DNA of 64,000 bases from Apoda limacodes (lineage: Eukaryota; Arthropoda; Insecta; Lepidoptera; Limacodidae): NCBI GenBank assembly GCA_946406115.1, contig OX291545.1, positions 26,345,153 through 26,409,152 on the forward strand. Direction: 5' to 3'. Both the position numbers and the translations under genes were made by a program. Below, piece after piece: positions 53,901 through 62,900 of this stretch (within the stretch, counting starts at the first letter, position 1; each line of letters begins with the position of its first letter). The notes beneath the pieces were generated by a model. That model searched no databases. It was not told the origin of the DNA and was given only the letters and a program-made list of their open reading frames with translations.

Positions 53901-56900
53901 CAACTATCTCTGTGCAAAAATTCAGCTTAATTGGATGCATGATGTTTAAAGAACTGAGTTGAAAGCGGAATCTTCTAAAGTTTTAATTAATGACATAATG
54001 ACACAGTAAGAAAGTGTACAGGTGACGAGACTTGGAACTAGTGTGTTGTTCGAAGTGTCGCAAAAATTAAGATATGTAAGAAATAATAATTATAGTAAAT
54101 TTTGTATGTATATACTGAACATAATTAACAGATCAGCGCCAGGCTAAAAAGTTGAGTCTTGGCGACTTTAAAATAAAAACTCTAAAAACAAGGCGTTGTA
54201 GTGTAAAAAAAGAAAAATAGGAGCAATACCTTATTACCCTGCAACGCTGTTTACCTGAAATATTCTTAAATATTTCATTTTACAACGAGAGATTTTATTC
54301 AATTATTATTAGTGTTATTACCGAACAGTAAGTTTTCCAAAAACTACATGGTAAGAGCTAGTTCAGTATACAATTAATTCGTATTTAACTACATACATTG
54401 CATCAACAACCAAGAAAAGATTAAACAAAGATGTAAAGGTCGCGGGTGATGGATGAGGAGACAGGAGACAGACCAAAAGTCATTTATTTTTTTATCTGGC
54501 TTGCCTTGAACCGTTACAGCGCCGACCCGCTGATCGTGCCGCCGATAATGTAGCCCTCCCTCAAATTAAAACCAAAATTACAACGATTTCTTGTTACATG
54601 TAATTCGATGCAGAATTATAACATTGCACTTACGAAATTTCAAGATGAATTAAGATACAGTAGGTTTTTGGTAATATATGCCTGTTAAGAGATTTTTTGC
54701 AGGACAGCTGTATATTTTCTCATTTTCATAAATTTCTATTTTAAGTTTAATAACTTCATTTTACGATAAAAATAAGCAGTTACTAGTTCTTTTCACATTG
54801 AAGAAGTAGGTAGGTAGTAGCTACTTTTACTCCTATACTGCCAAAGAATATAGTACAATACTCATGCATTTAAAAAAAACAACTTTATAAGCTTTTATTT
54901 AGTTTCACCTGTTGCGTGTCTGTAATCAATCTTGTAGGTTAAATTTGACGCACTTCCCGGTGCTAACACCGTTTGAGTTGAAATTTTGCATACACACGTA
55001 AATCGGATGACAACGCAATATAATGATGTCATAGAGCTGGTCTAATGATGAAGCCGGACCATAGGACCTGGAAGGTGGCCATAGGACCTCTGTTACGAAA
55101 CAACGATACCCTATGGAGTTTGGGCTTGTTTGATTTGTCTTAAAAAGAACTCTGGTCTTAAACGATAACTTGTTTGTGAAAAAGTTTTTACGTAATTCTT
55201 GTTTCAGTTATATATAATGGGCTGAATATTTTAAGTGTTTCGTAATAAAACCAAGAAAAAAAAAACGGAAAACTTATAGAATTCATTCGGTATTTGTCAC
55301 TAACTTTTTCCTATTTAACTCTTAAGGTAAAAGTTTAAAGGTATAGCGTAATAATTCCAATTTTGATATTTTATGTAGGGAAGGTACTATTTTTGCATCA
55401 GTAGGTATGAAAATACCAAACCAGCATAATCAGATATAGCATGATACTTGAATAAAGGAGCGGATATTGGAAAATGGGGGAGCTCAGGAAATTGGCTGAT
55501 CGATTGCTTTTCAGCTATAAAGGCGACCATTTCGCCTGGTTAAGTGAGTGTCGGTCGACTTATCATGGGTTTTTATCTTTTCAATGCCCTCTTGAATCCA
55601 TAGTTAGTATGACTCCCCCTTCCCTCGAATTCAAGTTAGTAAGTCCAATTGAATGGAACTGCAAGTAAAGTCCTACGTCAAGTAAGGAACCCGCATGCCA
55701 AAATTCCAAATTCCTAGACCCAGTGGTTTGGGCTATGCGTTGATGTCATTGAATAAGTCACTTAGTTATTTCTTTTTTTTATATTTTGCAGACTAGCATA
55801 TTCTCGCGACTTCGTCCGCGTAGAATTTGAAAACTGCTTATGGTTTTACCTACAAAAATATCCGAATTCTCATACAAATTTTGATTCCCTGTTGTGCCCT
55901 CTATGGGATGATTTTACAAAACACATCAATCTTATATTTCAACTTGTTTTTATGTATTTAGCATCAAAATTGACAGATTTTCAAGCAAACTTTCAACCCC
56001 CATTGTACCCCTAAAGGAGACGAATTTTGCAAAATCCTTTATAAGTCGATACCTTCGTCACGTCCTTACTTATTCCTTAACCCACGTGCTAAATTTTAAG
56101 TGTCTAGAACCCGTGGTTTGGGCTGTGCTTTGATATAACTGAATCAGTCAGTCACTCAGTTTCTTCTTTTATTTATATACAGATTTTTTATATATATTAC
56201 TGAGACTTCGTCCGCGTAGACTTTGAACAAAGAAATTTTTTACCTGCTTATAGTTTTATCCACAAAAATATCAAAATTCTGATGAAAATTTCAATTACCT
56301 GTTCTGCCCTCTAGGGGATGATTTCACAGAAACGGTGAAATCTTAATCTTTAAATATCAATTCTTATGTATTAAGCTCTAAACTTGACTGAATTTCATAC
56401 TTACTTTTAACCCCCATTTTACCTCTTAAGGGATGAATTTTGCCAAATCCTTTCATAGTGGAGCTCTACATTATGTAAGGAACCCACATGCTAAATTTCA
56501 AGTGTCCTAACCTAGCGGTTTGGGTTGTGCATTGATATGTCATTGCAACGGTCAGTTTCAGCTTATATATATTCAGATTAAATATCGTGGATGAAGATAA
56601 AATTGTGTATGCAGCTGTACATAATTATATTTAGTACATACATATAGGTATCGTAGGTATTAAAACACTCGTGTGCTACAGTTATGGAATTCGTCTTCTG
56701 CTCAATTCATACAAATAAACTTCTACTGCGATTATCGTAACAGTAGTATTTTGTAGTTGTTTTTCATAATATTAAGATCATTATAATAATTCTTACGTTT
56801 CTCTCATACCTATATAGGAGTGATCATTATTTTTTTTATTGTTAAAAGTATTTGATGCTAAGGAAGGAATCTTATATATAGATATAAGTTCAAACAATAG

Positions 56901-59900
56901 TTAAAGTAAAAGCAAAAGCCAAGCTTGAGTAATTAAAAGTCTGATAAAGATTAATTAGATTAACAACTGATATAATGCAGCTTTAATAAAAAATCTTTGA
57001 TTCATAGGAAAGTATGATATATTTACTAGCTCCGATATCAGTTCCGGAATTTGGAGATTGGATTTTTAATATCGGAACTCAGTTCCGGTTTTGAAAATCT
57101 TTCGATATTGCAAGGCCTTACTCCAATCTAAAAACACTAATCAAAATCTTGTTATGGTCATAGGCCTATGAATAAACACTTAATTTTGCGTCATTATGGG
57201 ACATTAGAGTAACAACAATTTTCCGCCTTATGTCATACCTCTGAGGTGAAATGTTTATGATCCCTGACAATTGAATGAGACCAGCGTCACAAATAGACCA
57301 AATCGTACACATGTACACTCATTGGCACAATTGTTTCCTTCCGTTCCGTCTTGTACGCCTTGTATCGTCCACTTCATTTTTCCTTGTGGTTCATCATTTT
57401 TGTTTTACAATAATAAATGACTAAAGGGGAGAAAATTGAGGTTTGTCTGTAATATTAGCTATTGGTTACAGCTGCTCCTATATTATAACAATCTAAAAAA
57501 AATCACAATAACCGATCTTAATTACAACTTTCAACAAAATTGGTTTGGACAAATTCAGTTTACAAGTTTTTCGTATATCCTTAATAATAATACTTATTCT
57601 ACGGAACCCTAACCTACTGCGTATACGACACGAAGTTTGCCGCTTTTTTATTTATTTGTTTATATTATCTGCATGAATAAAAGTTGGTTTATTCTCAAGA
57701 GTTAAGTTAAGAGTTTCGTAAGATAAGTTCCTACTACCTAAGTACTTACCTATCAAGTGATATGTTGTCATTTACTATAATGAAGCTACCTGGGGCCTAT
57801 TTAATAAACGTGACAATTGTAAATTACTATAACAATTCGGAGAAGATTGCCGAATCGATGAGCAGCAATATATATTTGTTGTGTAAATTCCATATTGGTT
57901 CTGCAATGTACACCAAATTGTTATTGTAATTTACAATTGTTATGACCTTACTTAGGTCAATGAACTTTCTCTATCTATGTAGTTACTGATTATAAAATGT
58001 ATTACTTTATCTTAAAAATCGCATCTGATTCAAATTAACTTCTTACCTCTTATTACCGAATTTATTAGGTATTTCCATGTAATCATGATTAAGAACTTTA
58101 AGCTAACAAGTATGTTTTCGTCTCACCTATTTAAAAAAAGGCGAAGGGTTCCTAGATAAGTGCCAGCAAAATAGGTCATTCCGGCGCACTTATTAACATT
58201 GTCGAAATAAGATAAAGTCCTGGCCTGTAAAAAAGAAGCTCGCCTTTTAACTTGTTAACCAAATTTAAAAAAAAGAGACTTCTTATTCGTTTTTTTATTA
58301 CTTTTTATGAAAATTTAACAGACAATTTTAATTTGATTTACAAAATTTGAATTTAAGATAAGTTCTAGCAGTAAAAGCGAAATATTAACACCAGAAAGGT
58401 TAAAATTAAACACAGAAACTGTCATAAACAATTTACTACCAAACAAATCGAAAGAAATATAAATATGTAATTTAGTTATGTAAATATAAATATTCATCGC
58501 TACTAAAAGTATCTACTATTTATTTTTCTCATAGAAGGGGATGAAAAGCAGAGTGTGCCACACGGTAGCAAAATTATTCAACCTTGAGCGACGTAGTTTG
58601 AATCCTTCGCTACCTTAGTATTCTACTTTAGAATCCATCGCTACGCTTAGGATTCTACTCTAAAATTTAAACAATCGCTCTCACCTTCAATAAATTATTT
58701 TGGTCCCTTGGGACAATCTACTTTTTAACACACTTACCTACTCGTAAACAGTGTCATTACGTGCAGGGTGCTAAGACCTTAATTACTCCCACGGGCTTTT
58801 TCTTTGTAAACTTTACTTTTCTCTTAGCAAAGCACGCGATCATAAAACTCACAGGTGGTAATAACTCGCCTACTCTATCAACTATAATATAAAAGATGTC
58901 TGTTCAAAATGTGAACTACGTGCATACTACAAGCGCGCAAACACAAGTTTTAACTTCAGCCACAACTTTTTAATTAATAAATTCTCTAGATCCATCCATC
59001 TTGCGGTGGAGTTGTTTTTTCTACTTCTATTCCCACCAGTGTTTTGGTGAGTTAACTTATATACATTCACCTTACATTTTTATTTATTCACTCGCAAATG
59101 TGATGAAAATAATTGTGTGTAACACGGGTGGTACAGAAATTACAAACTCGACTCATTAAAGCCTTCGCTCTTCAGCCTTAGGCTTCTGAATAGCCTCTCG
59201 TTTTTGTCCTTACCACCCTTAATTCAAAATGATAGATCACTATTAATACCGGGAAATACATGATTTTTATGGTCTTGAATAAGGGGCACTGGTATAACGC
59301 CTATCCGTCGCCCTTCTACGTCATCTCATACGAAACTGCAATTTGTCTTTAACATTATTTATAGACAGAATGTCTCTAAAATACTAAGAATTAAATAAAA
59401 AAAACATACTTATGACTAATATTCACGAGTAAGCTAATTTATTCGTAACTCGGTGTCATCAATTGCCGCGCCCTTAAATATAGAATTGGATAATTTACAA
59501 AATGTTACAAAGTTTTTTTATTGTTTTACAATAATGTGGGTAATGCACTCCTCAGGGCATGTGTTTAGTTTGCATGTTTAGTGTTTAGCAGTTCGTTCTT
59601 GACCGGGTTTTTGGATAGATGACACTTTCAATAGCTCTTGCTTTTTCCATCCTAAGTTTATCTCAAAAAAAAATAATAAATAAAATAAAATATTAACTCT
59701 AAACTAAACTGGAGACGCAAAAATAAAAATTTTAAACGTAAACGTGTGTTAAAATAAAGTTAAAGTTTAATTAATGAAAATTAATATTTATTTGGGTAAC
59801 ATTTCGATATCCATACAAATATTATAAATGAGAAAGCAACTCTGTCTGTCTGTTTGTTACCCTTTTTACGCCTAAATAACGGTACCGATTAAGATGAAAT

Positions 59901-62900
59901 TTCGCATGGAGACAGTTTAAATTTCGGAGAAGGACATAGGCTACTTGAAAACGTAAAGTGTGAGTCGGTTTTTTTTCTATGATTGAGGAGTTGCCGTTGA
60001 AATCCTACACTGATAACTGAATTTAGGGCGAGTGAACCGGGGGCAAAAGCTAGTGTCACAAAGTTTAGGAGATACAAAAAATTGATCCTTTAATTACTTT
60101 GATCTGCGCTTGAGTTTTTTTAGGATTCTGTACAAAACTGTAAAAAGGGGAGACATAGTGTAAATCTGCGTGTCTATGTTACGGCTGTTTCTGTAAACAA
60201 CTACAATGCTATTAAATAAACTTATTGGCTTGTAGAAATATCTTGCCGGCATCTACGTACCTAAAATCTATCTTACCTACGTAAGAAGAATATAAAATGG
60301 CTTATGAAATGGGTGGTCAAATCTGAACATACTGTTGTTACACCAAATAGATTTTCGTATAGAGCATGTAGGGCTTTGATTTCACATTCCTATACATTAG
60401 TACCTGGAAGACCGAGCTTTGCTCGTTTTTTTCACCAACGCCATTCTCAAGTAGCATTAGTGTTGCTCAACAACGCCATCTATTGTCAAGTATCTTTTGT
60501 GTCGCTGTGTCGGTAAAAATAATAGTATTACTACTCGCCAATAGATGACAAGAAGAATCATATTTTTCAGTTTATCATTGCCTGAAAACACGGATAGTAC
60601 AAAGTTTTCTAAATATGGAAACGTAGCTAGATCGATTAATCGCCCCCGAAACCCCCGCACACTAAATCTCATGGAAATCGTTGAAGACGTATCCGAGATT
60701 CAGATTATATATATGGTACATATATACAAGAATTGCTCGTTTAAAGGTATTAGATAGATATAGTTATTAACATGAGTCAGATGAATCTCCAAAGTCTGCA
60801 AATCTAAAAACATGACATAATTCAGACTATATATTTTACACGAAAAATAAGAATAATAAAAATTTGTTAACTGAATTATTAAGAAAAAAACTTTTACACT
60901 TTTTTTAAGTTCGAAACCATTGTTGATTGACCGTTTTTTTAATAAGTAGGTAATTCTCTATAACACAGATACAACGTTGTTGTAAACACAATAATTCTTC
61001 AAGTTGTCTATGACCCGGTTTTTAAAGAGTCTCTACGTTGCAAACTGGTTTTTAATAATGAATCGTTAACGCTAACGTTATTTTAATATAGTATACGATA
61101 ACGCGGTTATAAACCGGTCGACAATTTCCAACTTGACGTTACTTTACTAGTATCTGCTAGTAAATACGTACTTACTTACATCTTAAATTGGCTACGAGCG
61201 AGGTAGATGTACAAAATACATAGATCCGTACTAATATTTCTTCGTCTACAAATAAAATAATTCTAAAATCTTAGTCATTGAACTTCACCTCAAGGGCAGG
61301 ACCGATTTTGATGTTTTTTTTGTGTGCATTTAAGTGGTTGGCTTTGATTTCCAATTGGACCCGGTAGGTGGTGGGTTTTAAGAATTATTCTTTGAAGGTT
61401 TTGTTTATTTATTTTGTGTGTGTTTGAGTGGGTCTTTGGTTGGGTTAGATTCACAATTGGAGCCCATAGGTGGCGCTGCAATCGGGTTATAGGAATTTTT
61501 GTTTTTTTTTTATATTGTTCAACGACAATGAATATCGAATAAACGTTTTTTGAACCCGCTAAGAGCAAGCAAGCAATCGTTCACGCAGGACAACCTATGT
61601 TGGATTCTCTAGTAAAATTTTAGCTAAGTTATCTGTAACAGAATAACAATAGAATTCGGTGAAAGCTAAAGGTAAGTTTGTGAGTTTTCTCTATATATTT
61701 CTTGTTATATTTTCTATACGTGGAAAATTTGTTGTTTTGGTAAATAGGTATCATTTTTGTTCCAATAAGTGGAAATGTCTTTACTGAAATACTGGTGCTA
61801 GGTATGATTATTTTTTTTTTTTCGTAGCGGAGCGAGGGCAGCCCAGATAAGGGATGTGTTAAATACATACCAAGCAAAATTTTTCATAAAATCCAGACAA
61901 AAATATTTTTTTTCAAAAATCTATATACAAAATATTTTTTCCGCCGATTTTTGCATTTAATTCTTTATATTTTAAGACATTTTTATACAAAAATAGCTCA
62001 TGCCCCATAAGTACATATTACCGTTATTTTTGCTTATGATATAGACCTTAGAATTATAGTGTGAATTATGACTTCTTAATTTAATATTTTAATTAACCCA
62101 GATAAAATTTAACTACTATGGGCAATTTATCTTTATACTCCTATTAATTCACCTAACACACAATACTATCATTATACGATTGATGCATAGTTTTTAGTGC
62201 TTAACGCAGGAACCCTAAGAAATAAAAGAATTTGTTAAAGACGCCTCCACGCATGTCTTTCATCGACATTCTTTAAACATGCAAGCGTTTATAAGAGGTC
62301 AATGACTATGTTATTTTAAGAAATGAATTACAAAGGTTGCATATACACATTATTAACTAACGAGATGTCAATAGTCAGATTAATCTATATTTTTATCAAT
62401 AAAAAGGTGGGTATTTACAGTAAATTGTCAGTAAATTTTTCAGGGATTTATTTTTAAATATATACCTACCTCTAAAACAATATATATGTTTATTTACTGG
62501 AACAAACGTAAATTTAGATAATATGGTTATCGTTATAATATTTTACTCATAAAAATTTCAGCCACTTTCAGCCTAACTGCGTCGTGAAAGTTGTGAAAAA
62601 TGTAATTCAGATACACAAGAGGGATGCAATGGCGCATGGCAGTATGGCATATATTCCTATACCGATTCTTTTATCAAAAAAAAAAACTACTGAACCGTTA
62701 TTTAATAAAGGCATATTCGTTTTTCTGTGTTTGATATTTTCTTACAATACATATGACTCTATGGACTGTATTAAGACTTGAGAGTAAAGACAAAGAAAGG
62801 CAAGAAAATAACAAGAAGTCCTACCTGGACATTTACGGGTTCCTTACACCAATGACCGCCACATGAGCTGCACCAGTCGCAGTCTCTGATACTCTCAATG

